A program made the translations under genes and the position numbers. This document shows, piece after piece, positions 1 through 6,408 of a stretch of DNA of 20,161 nucleotides. The DNA is from JBAZYZ01 sp964361185 (GTDB lineage Bacteria; Patescibacteriota; Minisyncoccia; Phycocordibacterales; VMEP01), in the NCBI GenBank assembly GCA_964361185.1, contig CAYHZS010000007.1, positions 1 to 20,161 on the forward strand, read 5' to 3'. Position 1 is the first letter of the stretch. Each line of letters begins with the position of its first letter. The notes under the pieces were generated by a model. It had not been told where the DNA came from and ran no database searches. It saw only the letters and a program-made list of their open reading frames with translations.

Positions 1-593
1 CCATCCACTCCGGAAGAATCTGCGACATGCCCCCTGGTACGTATAAAGATAGTAAAGCGATTCCCTTTAAGAGTCCCTTTACTCAAAACCCCTTTGCCGG
101 GCTGAATGTCCTTCAGAAAAAAAAATTTTGACGAGATATTTTTTAATCTTTCCTGGTCAACTCCGCGGAGGGAAATGCGCTGGGAGGTAACGGCATCTTT
201 ATCCTTAATGCCAGAACATTGTATGGCGTCGCGAGGACAACCGAGCTGTAAAGTTATGTCCTTAAGAGCTTCTTCGGTCTGGATTGCGCATTTTACCAAT
301 GTCGCGTAATAAGTCGGCGCCTTCTCCAAATTTTGAGATGGAGAAACAGTGTTTTCCTTTTCAATAGTGTAAACAGTCCCATCCGCCCCTATTTCTTCAA
401 CAATAAAATCAAACGGGGTAAATTTAACATATCCCTTAGGTAGGTTTTCTTTCCACGGAATGCGAATGCCTAGGGTCTCAAGCAGTGCCTGGTCTTCTTC
501 ATTTGTTTTCTGAACAAATAATCCAGGATGTTTTTTATATTCTCCGGCAAGAAACTGGAGTTCTTTCTTTTTTAAGGCGAATCTGTCTTCCAT
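1..593 (-). CDS. truD: TruD-family tRNA pseudouridine synthase (3' end cut off by window)
   Basis: The first 197 residues are visible; the C-terminus lies beyond position 1. TruD enzymes convert a tRNA uridine (U13 in E. coli) to pseudouridine. What is seen: an F-DF-VEEI segment at residues 61-67, GIKDKDAVTSQ at 128-138, whose Asp131 matches the catalytic Asp of the family KD-AVT-Q motif, and LKGNRFTIFIR at 175-185, matching the family L-GN-F-I-R motif. The start ATG at 591-593 has no SD. A promoter TTGGTC-N17-TATAAC ends about 10 nt upstream, so the mRNA would be almost leaderless. The gene follows a terminator and so appears to be its own unit, in a place where r-protein genes usually continue. 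It could be a related Pus7-like enzyme with another target. The family call is fairly sure; the target base is inferred. Confidence 0.85.
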   Translation of the reverse strand, partial: MEDRFALKKKELQFLAGEYKKHPGLFVQKTNEEDQALLETLGIRIPWKENLPKGYVKFTPFDFIVEEIGADGTVYTIEKENTVSPSQNLEKAPTYYATLVKCAIQTEEALKDITLQLGCPRDAIQCSGIKDKDAVTSQRISLRGVDQERLKNISSKFFFLKDIQPGKGVLSKGTLKGNRFTIFIRTRGHVADSSGVD

Positions 594-603
594 TTATTAT
601 ATA

Positions 604-632
604 GTTATACCCCGAGTGAAGCGACTGACCAA
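604..632 (-). promoter_or_regulatory. Promoter of truD
   Basis: On the minus strand, TTGGTC (627-632) and TATAAC (604-609) are separated by 17 nt. The -10 box matches TATAAT at 5 of 6 positions. The expected transcription start falls within a few nucleotides of the ATG at 593, giving a leaderless or nearly leaderless mRNA, which agrees with the missing SD. Confidence 0.5.
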
Positions 633-663
633 GCGTGCGGAAAATCCAAGGCGTAAAATCAAG

Positions 664-706
664 CAAACAAAACGGGGTGTCACGGGCCTACGGCCCCGGA
701 CACCCC
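664..706 (-). terminator. Intrinsic terminator of the 716-949 gene
   Basis: An 8-bp stem, GGGGTGTC (674-681) with GACACCCC (699-706), encloses a second GGGCC/GGCCC stem with loop TAC. On the minus strand it is followed by GTTTTGTTTG. It lies 10 nt after the stop codon of the small gene and separates it from truD. Confidence 0.85.
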
Positions 707-715
707 TTCACGGAC

Positions 716-949
716 TCACTTCTGCAGGTTGAACTTCTCCCGAATTGCCGCCTCGGCTCGCATATAGGTCAGTTCGTCCGCTACACCCGCCAGATGGTCA
801 AGGTAACTACGACCTAGACGCACAGGTTTCTTTCCTTCCGGAGAAGCCACGTTGAACTTGCTCAAATCCGGAGCGGAAACCGCAACCAGAGGAGGCAGCT
901 CACTTAGTCCCTTACGTATCTCTTCCGGTACATCATCGTCTGCATTCAT
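716..949 (-). CDS. Orphan small acidic/basic protein, 77 aa, function unknown
   Basis: I do not recognise this protein. It has an acidic start (MNADDDVPEE), a mixed-charge body with LGRSYLDHLAGVADEL near residues 45-60 and a helix-prone C-terminus; there is no signal peptide, membrane segment or cysteine. The gene is a complete solo unit: promoter TTGACA-N16-TAGCAT, a strong AAGGAG six nt before the ATG, and its own hairpin terminator. This differs from the r-protein genes on its upstream side, which have no SD. It shares the sequence AGGAGAC just before the ATG with the 10012 gene. The signals make it very likely real and well expressed. TGA serves as the stop, which argues against recoding of TGA here. 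Confidence 0.8.
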   Translation of the reverse strand: MNADDDVPEEIRKGLSELPPLVAVSAPDLSKFNVASPEGKKPVRLGRSYLDHLAGVADELTYMRAEAAIREKFNLQK

Positions 950-975
950 GGCAGTCTCCTTTTTAAGCTACGCAA

Positions 976-1003
976 ATGCTACCATAAATAACTGGTCTGT
1001 CAA
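976..1003 (-). promoter_or_regulatory. Promoter of the 716-949 gene
   Basis: Minus strand: consensus TTGACA (998-1003), 16-nt spacer, TAGCAT (976-981). It lies directly after the rplE terminator and 27 nt before the ATG. The -10 form TAGCAT recurs at two plus-strand promoters in this window. Confidence 0.8.
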
Positions 1004-1012
1004 ATTCCTAAA

Positions 1013-1040
1013 CAAAAACCCCGCAAGGGGGCTTTTGTTT
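1013..1040 (-). terminator. Intrinsic terminator after rplE
   Basis: On the minus strand CCCC(CTT)GCGGGG sits between CAAAAG and TTTTTG, so the stem is extended by A-T pairs and followed by a T run. It closes the r-protein transcription unit 19 nt or more after the rplE stop. Confidence 0.8.
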
Positions 1041-1058
1041 GAATATAATTGGAACCGA

Positions 1059-1619
1059 CTACTTCTTCCCTTTTGTTTCCTCTTTCTTGAAGGGCACGCC
1101 CAGAAGTTCAAAAAATGACGTCGCTTCTTTCTTGTTTTTGGCCGTCGTAACTATCGTGACCGCCATCCCAAACACATCTTTCAGTTCCTCGTCCGAAGTT
1201 TCGGGGAAAATGTTATTCTCCTTGAGTCCTATCGTGAGATTCCCGACTGCGTCCACCGCGTCCCTAGAAATACCCCTGAAGTCTTTAGTTCTCGGTATCG
1301 CCACGTTCAAAAGCTTGTCCAAAAACGAATACATCCTCTGTCCGCGAAGAGTTACCATGTACCCTAGCGTTTCGCCCTGTCTGGTTTTAAAAGTGGCGAT
1401 GGCCTTTTTGGCGGCGCGGGCAACAGGCTTCTGTCCGGTAATCTTTCCCAGCCTTTCAGCCACAAAAGCGCCTTTGTTTTTGTCCTTTTTTATAAGAGAA
1501 CCGACGCCTGAAGACACGGTAACCTTGACCAATTTAACGCCGGCCATTTGGTTTTTATAGCCGAATTCATTCTTCATTTTATCAAAAGCCTTTATTTGTT
1601 TTTCTTTTACAGATTGCAT
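1059..1619 (-). CDS. rplE: Ribosomal protein uL5
   Basis: L5 binds 5S rRNA and contacts the P-site tRNA in the central protuberance of the large subunit. The 186 residues cover the whole family, including KITGQKPVARAAKKAIATFK near residues 58-77 and the hallmark segment RGQRMYSFLDKLLNVAIPR followed by DFRGIS near residues 93-119. A short Lys-rich tail (KKEETKGKK) is extra. The start ATG (1617-1619) lies 3 nt after the third stem of the three-hairpin element and has no SD. rplX lies upstream. Downstream, where rpsN and rpsH normally follow, there is a terminator, so the cluster ends here. Confidence 0.97.
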   Translation of the reverse strand: MQSVKEKQIKAFDKMKNEFGYKNQMAGVKLVKVTVSSGVGSLIKKDKNKGAFVAERLGKITGQKPVARAAKKAIATFKTRQGETLGYMVTLRGQRMYSFLDKLLNVAIPRTKDFRGISRDAVDAVGNLTIGLKENNIFPETSDEELKDVFGMAVTIVTTAKNKKEATSFFELLGVPFKKEETKGKK

Positions 1620-1622
1620 AGT

Positions 1623-1735
1623 GATTTTATTAGCGAATGATGATGAGCTTTTTAAAATCCTACCCGCTTAAGTTTTTGATTACAAAAATTTTGGCGGGTT
1701 AAGAAAATTATAGTCATTTCATTCCTTAATTTTCT
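1623..1735 (-). repeat. Three-hairpin spacer element, copy 1 (rplX-rplE)
   Basis: Seen: stem P1 AGAAAATTA (1702-1710) with TAATTTTCT (1727-1735); stem P2 ACCCGC... (1662-1678) with ...GCGGGT (1683-1699), loop ATTA; stem P3 GATTTTA (1623-1629) with TAAAATC (1653-1659). On the mRNA, P1 starts inside the rplX stop codon and P3 ends 3 nt before the rplE ATG. The copy at 5975-6103 aligns along its whole length, with matched changes on both sides of P1 and P3. It may be an RNA leader motif for r-protein genes; the function is inferred. Confidence 0.8.
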
Positions 1736-2039
1736 AAATTTCGCTTCCGCTTTTTCTAGCAATGCGAACATATTTGCCACCCACTAATTTCTTGCCAACC
1801 CGTGAACGCTTTTCCGTCTTCGGGTCGACAATCATAATGTTGGAAACATCCATAGGCATAGAAACTTCTACTGTCTGTCCTTTAGAGCCAGATTTCCTGG
1901 CCTTTTCATGCCTCTTAATTTTATTGAGCCCCTCAACGACCACACGACCTAAAGAAGGAATAGCTTTTGCCACTTTCCCGGTTTTCCCGCGATCTTTACC
2001 GGATATCACTATTACATTGTCTCCTTTCTTAATTTTCAT
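1734..2039 (-). CDS. rplX: Ribosomal protein uL24
   Basis: L24 is an early assembly protein at the 5' end of 23S rRNA. The 101 residues begin with a KOW motif (IKKGDNVIVISGKDRGKTGK, residues 2-21), followed by VVVEGLN at 34-40 and a conserved PKTEKRSRVGKK segment. The length is typical. There is no SD before the ATG at 2037-2039; the spacer to rplN contains a short heptamer array. The gene is in the usual order between rplN and rplE. Its TAG stop forms the first bases of stem P1 of the three-hairpin element. Confidence 0.96.
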   Translation of the reverse strand: MKIKKGDNVIVISGKDRGKTGKVAKAIPSLGRVVVEGLNKIKRHEKARKSGSKGQTVEVSMPMDVSNIMIVDPKTEKRSRVGKKLVGGKYVRIARKSGSEI

Positions 2040-2066
2040 GATTTTGTATTCCAGATTTTTACTAAA

Positions 2067-2087
2067 AGCTAACAGCCATAAGCTGTC
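2067..2087. repeat. Short heptamer array, rplN-rplX spacer
   Basis: Three consecutive 7-nt units, AGCTAAC, AGCCATA and AGCTGTC, end at the rplN stop codon. ACAGC (2072-2076) and GCTGT (2082-2086) can pair. The same period is clearer at 2463-2528 and 4567-4666. Confidence 0.45.
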
Positions 2088-2458
2088 TATACGACTTCTT
2101 GAGCCAGAGAAATAATTTTCTGATATCCCCTTTCTCCGAGTTCCCTAGGAATTGGACCGAAAACTCTTCCGGCTCTTGGTTCCGGCTTGTCTTTTTCTAT
2201 CAAAACAACAGCATTGTCGTCAAAAGAAATATATGATCCATCCGAGCGTTTGAAAGGTTTCTTTTGGCGTACCACAACACCCTTAACGACGTCTTTTTTC
2301 TTGGTTGCTTTTCTTGGCTCGGCAATTTTAACCGAAAGAATAACCGTATCTCCAATCTGGGCGTAGCGTCTCTGTGATCCTCCCAAAATCTTAAAAATCT
2401 TCCCGATTTTGGCTCCGGAATTGTCGGTTATCTTTACTGTTGTCCCTGCTTGTACCAT
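2087..2458 (-). CDS. rplN: Ribosomal protein uL14
   Basis: L14 sits at the subunit interface and forms bridge B8 to 16S rRNA. The protein has 123 residues, the usual length. It starts MVQAGTTVKITDNSGAK, has an ILGGSQRRYAQIGDTVILSVK region, a basic AEPRKATKKKDVVKGVVVR stretch and ends FGPIPRELGERGYQKIISLA, all family hallmarks. The upstream spacer to rpsQ is a facing pair of heptamer arrays and holds no SD. The product call is certain. Confidence 0.97.
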   Translation of the reverse strand: MVQAGTTVKITDNSGAKIGKIFKILGGSQRRYAQIGDTVILSVKIAEPRKATKKKDVVKGVVVRQKKPFKRSDGSYISFDDNAVVLIEKDKPEPRAGRVFGPIPRELGERGYQKIISLAQEVV

Positions 2459-2462
2459 AAAT

Positions 2463-2528
2463 TTGGATGTTGGATATTAGGAGTTGGATGTTGGATTTTT
2501 CTAATTTCTAACATCTAACCTCTAATTT
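2463..2528. repeat. Facing heptamer arrays, rpsQ-rplN spacer
   Basis: Left array 2463-2497: five units of TTGGATN type (the third is TTAGGAG). Right array 2501-2528: four units of CTAAYNT/CTAATTT type, running into the rpsQ stop codon. Left and right arms are complementary over about 19 nt with four G-to-A type differences, which would be G-U pairs in a plus-strand RNA. The whole spacer consists of this structure. Confidence 0.8.
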
Positions 2529-2780
2529 CTATTCGTATATCACGGCGAAACGCTTATCTTTTGATATCGGCCTGCATTCTACAATCGTAACCTTCTCCCC
2601 GACCTTACCCTTCATCAGATTCTTTGGATCATGGGCTTTGTAGCGCTTGGAAAGCTTCATGTACTTCTGGTATTTGCCGTGCTTTTCGAACCTGGTCACC
2701 TCGACAACGACAGTCTTTTCCATTTTGTCGGAGACAATCGTTCCAATAAGCTTCTTCCCTTGTGATAAATGTTTAGCCAT
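2529..2780 (-). CDS. rpsQ: Ribosomal protein uS17
   Basis: S17 is a primary 16S rRNA-binding protein of the small subunit. The 83 residues fit the family: GTIVSDKMEKTVVVEV at residues 13-28, YKKY-like KYQKYMKLSKRYKAHDP at 37-53, then VGEKVTIVECRPISKDKRF, the OB-fold core. The start ATG at 2778-2780 has no SD and lies 4 nt after the rpmC stop, so translation is probably coupled to rpmC. Gene order is the usual one. Confidence 0.96.
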   Translation of the reverse strand: MAKHLSQGKKLIGTIVSDKMEKTVVVEVTRFEKHGKYQKYMKLSKRYKAHDPKNLMKGKVGEKVTIVECRPISKDKRFAVIYE

Positions 2781-2784
2781 AAAA

Positions 2785-3000
2785 TTATATTATTTTGGTG
2801 CGAAATGTTTTCGCGCGCGATGAAAGCTCGGTTAATATCCGAGCTACCTCTTTTCGGAGCTTCATCCCTTCCTTCACATTTTTGACTTTACTACCTGACA
2901 CACCAAAACGAAAAACTCTTCCTGCTTCTCTTTTTTCAGAAAGAAGCTTGTGCAAATCTTCCAGACTTGCGGTTTTTATGTTGTCGGTTTTCTTTGTCAT
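2785..3000 (-). CDS. rpmC: Ribosomal protein uL29
   Basis: L29 lies near the peptide exit tunnel. I chose ATG 2998-3000, giving 71 residues; a longer reading up to 3111 would overlap rplP and adds unrelated residues. The protein has ASLEDLHKLLSEKREAGRVFRF (about residues 10-31) and the second helix LRKEVARILTELSSR, the family two-helix pattern. It is spaced 10 nt from rplP and 4 nt from rpsQ, so it is part of a compact run. This is the least conserved protein of the group, but context and pattern agree. Confidence 0.9.
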   Translation of the reverse strand: MTKKTDNIKTASLEDLHKLLSEKREAGRVFRFGVSGSKVKNVKEGMKLRKEVARILTELSSRAKTFRTKII

Positions 3001-3010
3001 TTTTTTTGAA

Positions 3011-3439
3011 TTATTCGGCGCGGGCAACCACCTTGGTCTTAACCGGTAATTTCGTACCAGCCTTTCTGAGCGATTCGCGCGCAACCAAAGGAGCAATGCC
3101 GTCCACTTCAAATATCATTCGTCCCGATTTGATGTCCGCGCAAAACGCAACCGGATCTCCCTTTCCCTTACCCATAGGTACTTCCGCGGCTTTTTGGGTT
3201 ATAGGGCGGTCCGGGAAAATACGTATCCAAAGCCTGCCGGTTTTCCCCAAATGGCGCGACATGGCCCTGCGGGCAGCCTCAATCTGATTAGACCTAATAC
3301 GTCCGGCACTTTGTGATTTAAGCCCAAAGGAACCGTAGGAAAGTCCTGTCCCACGCGTCTCGACAGAAGCCGCTATTCTTTTCGGATTCTTCCGGCCAGT
3401 GTGCCACTTTCTGAATTTTACTTTTTTAGGGAAAAGCAT
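3011..3439 (-). CDS. rplP: Ribosomal protein uL16
   Basis: L16 organises the A-site region of the large subunit. The 142 residues show the family pattern: KFRKWHTGRKN at residues 8-18, ETRGTGLSYGSFGLKS at 28-43, IEAARRAMSRHLGKTGRLWI at 54-73, then PITQKAAEVPMGKGKGDP (79-96), the conserved loop near the peptidyl transferase centre. The start ATG 3437-3439 lies 9 nt after the rpsC stop, with no SD, so coupling is likely. The length is slightly above the usual ~137. Confidence 0.97.
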   Translation of the reverse strand: MLFPKKVKFRKWHTGRKNPKRIAASVETRGTGLSYGSFGLKSQSAGRIRSNQIEAARRAMSRHLGKTGRLWIRIFPDRPITQKAAEVPMGKGKGDPVAFCADIKSGRMIFEVDGIAPLVARESLRKAGTKLPVKTKVVARAE

Positions 3440-3448
3440 CTTAGTATA

Positions 3449-4135
3449 TTATTTTCTTGCTTCAGATTTAGTTTTTTTGCTCTCGGCAAAAACTTCTCCC
3501 TTATAAATCCAAACTTTGACGCCGATAGTACCGTAGGGCAAGTGCGCTTCCTGTCTAGCAAAATCGATATCAGCACGCAGAGTTTGAAGAGGGATTCCTC
3601 CTTTTTTCAATTTCTCGTGACGGGCCATTTCTGCTCCGCCCAAGCGTCCAGAGAGAGCGATCTTGGCTCCTTTCACTTCGCGATTAGCCATAACTTTGTC
3701 TATCGTCTGCTTCATCACGCGCCTGAAAGTAAGTCTCTTCTCAAGTCCTTCAGCCACCATTTGAGCCACGATTGACGCGTTCGATTCCGGAGAATGAACC
3801 TCTTCAATGTCAATCTTAAAATCTTCCGGCACCACAATTTTGGCACGCTTGAAAAATTGTAGAACGTCGTTCTTCAGCTTGACCGCTCCTTCTCCCGAAC
3901 GCCCTATAACCATCCCCGGGCGCGATGTTTTCACCACTATGCGGATTAATTTGTGGCTTCTTTCTATATCAATACAAGCCACGTAAAAACCGCGTAGGCG
4001 CTTCTCAAGATAATCACGAAGTAGTATGTCCCCCCGGAGCATATCTTTGTATTTTCCGCCAAGCCCGAACCAGCGCGACTTCCAGTCGCGGAGAATTCCC
4101 AGTCTGTGTGAATATGGGTGGACTACATGTGTCAT
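3449..4135 (-). CDS. rpsC: Ribosomal protein uS3
   Basis: S3 helps form the mRNA entry tunnel of the 30S subunit. I chose ATG 4133-4135 (228 residues, starting MTHVVHPYSHRLGI), one base after the rplV stop; the longer reading to 4171 would overlap rplV and lacks family similarity. A type-2 KH domain carries GMVIGRSGEG at residues 74-83 (GxxG at 78-81). The C-terminal domain contains GRLGGAEMAR and the conserved basic tail region. A Lys/Ser-rich end (SKKTKSEARK) follows the last conserved segment. Confidence 0.97.
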   Translation of the reverse strand: MTHVVHPYSHRLGILRDWKSRWFGLGGKYKDMLRGDILLRDYLEKRLRGFYVACIDIERSHKLIRIVVKTSRPGMVIGRSGEGAVKLKNDVLQFFKRAKIVVPEDFKIDIEEVHSPESNASIVAQMVAEGLEKRLTFRRVMKQTIDKVMANREVKGAKIALSGRLGGAEMARHEKLKKGGIPLQTLRADIDFARQEAHLPYGTIGVKVWIYKGEVFAESKKTKSEARK

Positions 4136-4136
4136 G

Positions 4137-4559
4137 TTATTTTGCCTTTTTTGTCTTTTTGGCGGCAGCAACCATTTTTTCAGTGGACTTCTTTTCGTTT
4201 CCGACTTTTAACTTTGGGCTTTTGGCTTTTTCTTTATCCTCCTCTAAAATTATATGGATATGGCTTGTCCTCTTCTTGATTCCGAAAGCTCGGCCATGCG
4301 CGCGGGGCATCATGCGCTTTAGCACTATACCCTTATCTATCCTTACATCTTTTACCATTAGTTTTTCAGCATCAACTTTATTATTTTCTTTGGCATTTGC
4401 CACTGCGGAAAGAATAAGCTTTTTGATGGGCAAACTGGCACGCTTGGGAAGTAAAGCGAGTTCGGACAAGGCCATTGAAACTGTTTTACCTTTAATCAAA
4501 TCAGCCACCAGGCGAACCTTACGAGGAGACTGTCGGTAATTCGGTAGGTACGATTTCAT
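4137..4559 (-). CDS. rplV: Ribosomal protein uL22 with Lys/Ala-rich tail
   Basis: L22 lines the peptide exit tunnel. Of 140 residues, about the first 105 are the family core: YRQSPRKVRLVADLIKGK (residues 8-25), a helix with AVANAKEN, and PRAHGRAFGIKKRTSHIHI, the tunnel-loop region (about 84-102). The remaining 35 residues are low-complexity and basic (KEKAKSPKLK, then VAAAKKTKKAK) and are absent from most L22 proteins. The ATG (4557-4559) has no SD; the spacer to rpsS is a facing heptamer-array hairpin. Confidence 0.96.
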   Translation of the reverse strand: MKSYLPNYRQSPRKVRLVADLIKGKTVSMALSELALLPKRASLPIKKLILSAVANAKENNKVDAEKLMVKDVRIDKGIVLKRMMPRAHGRAFGIKKRTSHIHIILEEDKEKAKSPKLKVGNEKKSTEKMVAAAKKTKKAK

Positions 4560-4566
4560 GAAATTA

Positions 4567-4666
4567 ACTTACGACTTACAACCAACAACCTACGATAATT
4601 CTTATAATCTTTTGTATTTTTGTTGTTTGCATTTTATTGTAAGTCGTCAGTCGTCGGTTGTTTGTT
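4567..4666. repeat. Facing heptamer arrays, rpsS-rplV spacer
   Basis: Left array 4567-4594: four 7-nt units of ACYWACR type. Right array 4639-4666: four units of GTNNGTY type (first GTAAGTC), ending in the rpsS stop codon. CGACTTACAA on the left pairs with TTGTAAGTCG on the right, so the arrays form the arms of one hairpin with an A/T-rich loop. Confidence 0.8.
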
Positions 4667-5015
4667 ACTTCTTCACGGGAGCAACGGCTTCGGGCGCTTT
4701 GGCGGCCTGAGCGGCGGCAATTTCTGACTCTTTCTTTTTCTGCTCTATTTCTTTTTGCATTTTCCCGCCATGCTTTATGAATTTGCGAGTCGGGGAAAAT
4801 TCGCCTAGGCGATGACCCACCATATCTTCCGAAATAAGAACTTCTACGTGCGTTTTGCCGTTGTAAACTCCAAAGGTAAAGCCGACCATCTCGGGAGAAA
4901 TCTGCGAAACGCGGGACCATGTCTTAATAACACCGGTTTCCCCAGGGCGCTTACCCGTGATTTTTCTCTGAAGCCTCTCTTCTATTAAAGGCCCTTTTTT
5001 GAGCGATCGTGTCAT
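4665..5015 (-). CDS. rpsS: Ribosomal protein uS19 with Ala/Lys-rich tail
   Basis: S19 sits in the head of the 30S subunit beside S13. The first ~90 residues are the family: MTRSLKKGPLIEERL, TWSR-like IKTWSRVSQISPEMVG (33-48), VYNGKTHVEVLISEDMVGHRLGEF and a conserved SPTRKFIKHGGK ending near residue 87. The last ~27 residues are an Ala/Lys/Glu tail (QKKKESEIAAAQAAKAPEA) not found in most S19. It is the first gene after an internal terminator and promoter, so it can be transcribed separately from rplB. Confidence 0.96.
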   Translation of the reverse strand: MTRSLKKGPLIEERLQRKITGKRPGETGVIKTWSRVSQISPEMVGFTFGVYNGKTHVEVLISEDMVGHRLGEFSPTRKFIKHGGKMQKEIEQKKKESEIAAAQAAKAPEAVAPVKK

Positions 5016-5051
5016 GAAAAATAAATAGCTCCCTTAGAGCCGTTGGGGCTT

Positions 5052-5080
5052 ATATTAACCAAATAGAGAACCTATGTCAA
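5052..5080 (-). promoter_or_regulatory. Internal promoter before rpsS
   Basis: Minus strand: perfect TTGACA (5075-5080), 17-nt spacer, TAATAT (5052-5057). It lies 37 nt upstream of the rpsS ATG and directly after the rplB terminator hairpin, so it can restart transcription of the rpsS-rplE half of the cluster. Confidence 0.8.
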
Positions 5081-5085
5081 ATAGA

Positions 5086-5113
5086 AAAAATGCCCGCAAA
5101 TGCAGGCATTTTT
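5086..5113 (-). terminator. Intrinsic terminator after rplB
   Basis: Stem AAAAATGCC (5086-5094) with GGCATTTTT (5105-5113), extended inward by CGC/GCA-type pairs on the minus strand (GCCTGC with GCGGGC). On the minus strand the stem is followed by a six-T run. It could also work on the plus strand, but no plus gene ends here. Confidence 0.75.
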
Positions 5114-5125
5114 CTCGGAGAGTTG

Positions 5126-5971
5126 CTATTCTTTTTTCTTTCCCACTTTTCTTCTGGAAACAATAAATACATTAGAATACTTCTTCGGAGTCCTAGTTTT
5201 TTGGCCTTTACCTGAAGGTTTGCCCCATTTGGTTTTGGCGCGCCTAAGCCCCCGCCCTGATCGTCCTTCGCCTCCGCCGTGAGGATGGTCAACCGGATTC
5301 ATAGCGGAACCGCGCACCGTAGGCCTTATGCCCATCCAGCGCGAACGCCCAGCCTTGCCAATGTTTATAAGGTGATATTCTTCATTTGAAACTTGACCCA
5401 CTGAAGCCCAAGCGTTTTCGGAAATCCTCCGCATCTCAGTGGACGGCATTTTTAGATGAACAAACCCTTTATCATTTCCAGCAACTTCGGCAAAAACTCC
5501 GGCTGACCGGGCAAGCTTTGCTCCGCCTTTAGGTTTGAGCTCAACATTGTAAACAAAAGTGCCGACAGGAATATTTTTTAAGGGCAAGCGGTTGCCCGGA
5601 GTTACAGAAACATTTTCTCCCACCGAAAAAGTGTCGCCCACTTTTACCGATTGGGGAAGCAAGGTATAACGTTTTTCCCCATCACGGTAAGAAACCAAAC
5701 CAATGTAGCCAGAACGGTTCGGGTCGTATTCGACGGAAAGAACTCTGGCCGGAATATCAAACTTGTCATATTTAAAATCAATGTCGCGGTAGGCGCGCTT
5801 GTGTCCTCCTCCCTTATGCCTGGTGGTTATACGCCCCGCATTATTGCGTCCGCTCCCGCGCCTGAATCCTCTTGTCAAAGATTTCTCAGGCTTTCCGGTT
5901 GAAAGCACTTTGCTGAAAGAAAGCGTGGACATGTGGCGCCGTGATGGAGTTGTGGGTCGGTAGGTTTTCAT
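5126..5971 (-). CDS. rplB: Ribosomal protein uL2
   Basis: L2 is needed for subunit joining and peptidyl transfer. The 281 residues match the family end to end: a KSLTRGFRRGSGRNNAGRIT segment (30-49), RHKGGGHKRAYRDIDF (51-66), and MNPVDHPHGGGEGRSG at 224-239, with His229 at the position of the E. coli His linked to peptidyl transferase activity. It ends in a basic tail. The ATG (5969-5971) lies 3 nt from stem P3 of the second three-hairpin element and has no SD. A terminator follows. Confidence 0.98.
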   Translation of the reverse strand: MKTYRPTTPSRRHMSTLSFSKVLSTGKPEKSLTRGFRRGSGRNNAGRITTRHKGGGHKRAYRDIDFKYDKFDIPARVLSVEYDPNRSGYIGLVSYRDGEKRYTLLPQSVKVGDTFSVGENVSVTPGNRLPLKNIPVGTFVYNVELKPKGGAKLARSAGVFAEVAGNDKGFVHLKMPSTEMRRISENAWASVGQVSNEEYHLINIGKAGRSRWMGIRPTVRGSAMNPVDHPHGGGEGRSGRGLRRAKTKWGKPSGKGQKTRTPKKYSNVFIVSRRKVGKKKE

Positions 5972-5974
5972 GAT

Positions 5975-6103
5975 GATTTTCTTAGTGAACGAAGTGAACT
6001 TTTGAAAATCCCACCCGCCTAAGTTTTTGAGTACAAAAATTTAGGCGGGTTAAGAAGATTACAGTCGTTCATTCATATTTATTCATTTACTCCTTAATCT
6101 TCT
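5975..6103 (-). repeat. Three-hairpin spacer element, copy 2 (rplW-rplB)
   Basis: P1 AGAAGATTA (6053-6061) with TAATCTTCT (6095-6103); P2 ACCCGCCTAAGTTTTTG (6013-6029) with its complement at 6034-6050, loop AGTA; P3 GATTTTC (5975-5981) with GAAAATC (6004-6010). Compared with copy 1, P1 has G-C where copy 1 has A-T, and P3 has C-G where copy 1 has A-T, so pairing is kept. It spans exactly from the rplW stop to 3 nt before the rplB ATG. Confidence 0.85.
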
Positions 6104-6404
6104 AAACAAACTCTATCTTATCTCCCTTCTTCAAATACACCATTGCCTTCTTCCCTCCCTTTTTAATCCCTGGCTTCCCTCCATGCATAACTTTCTTTGA
6201 AGGTATGGCAATAATACGCACCCGCACAGGCTTTACTTTATAAATAGACTCGATTGCATCTGCGATTTCAAGTTTATTAAAATCCTTCGGCACGTCGAAG
6301 GTATAAATGTCGGAAGCTGAAAGAAGCGACGCCTTCTCCGTAATCCGGGGGCCCTTGAGCGCGTGTGCCAAACTCTTTTTTATTGTTTCGGTGTTTTTTG
6401 CCAT
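6102..6404 (-). CDS. rplW: Ribosomal protein uL23
   Basis: L23 is the main docking protein at the tunnel exit for trigger factor and SRP. The 100 residues contain LKGPRITEKASLLSASDIYTFDV (residues 16-38), KLEIADAIESIYKVKPVRVRII (44-65) and a GKPGIKKGGKKAMVYLKKGDKI C-terminus, all standard for the family. The ATG at 6402-6404 has no clear SD; the AGGGT arm of the 52-nt inverted repeat lies 11-16 nt upstream and could serve weakly. The gene is 4 nt from rplD. Confidence 0.96.
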   Translation of the reverse strand: MAKNTETIKKSLAHALKGPRITEKASLLSASDIYTFDVPKDFNKLEIADAIESIYKVKPVRVRIIAIPSKKVMHGGKPGIKKGGKKAMVYLKKGDKIEFV

Positions 6405-6408
6405 GTTT

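Noticed and set aside
716..949. Recoding of TGA (code 25, as in Gracilibacteria)
   Set aside because: TGA ends this gene, comEC and the 18505 gene at natural places followed by terminators, and Trp is TGG in conserved proteins.
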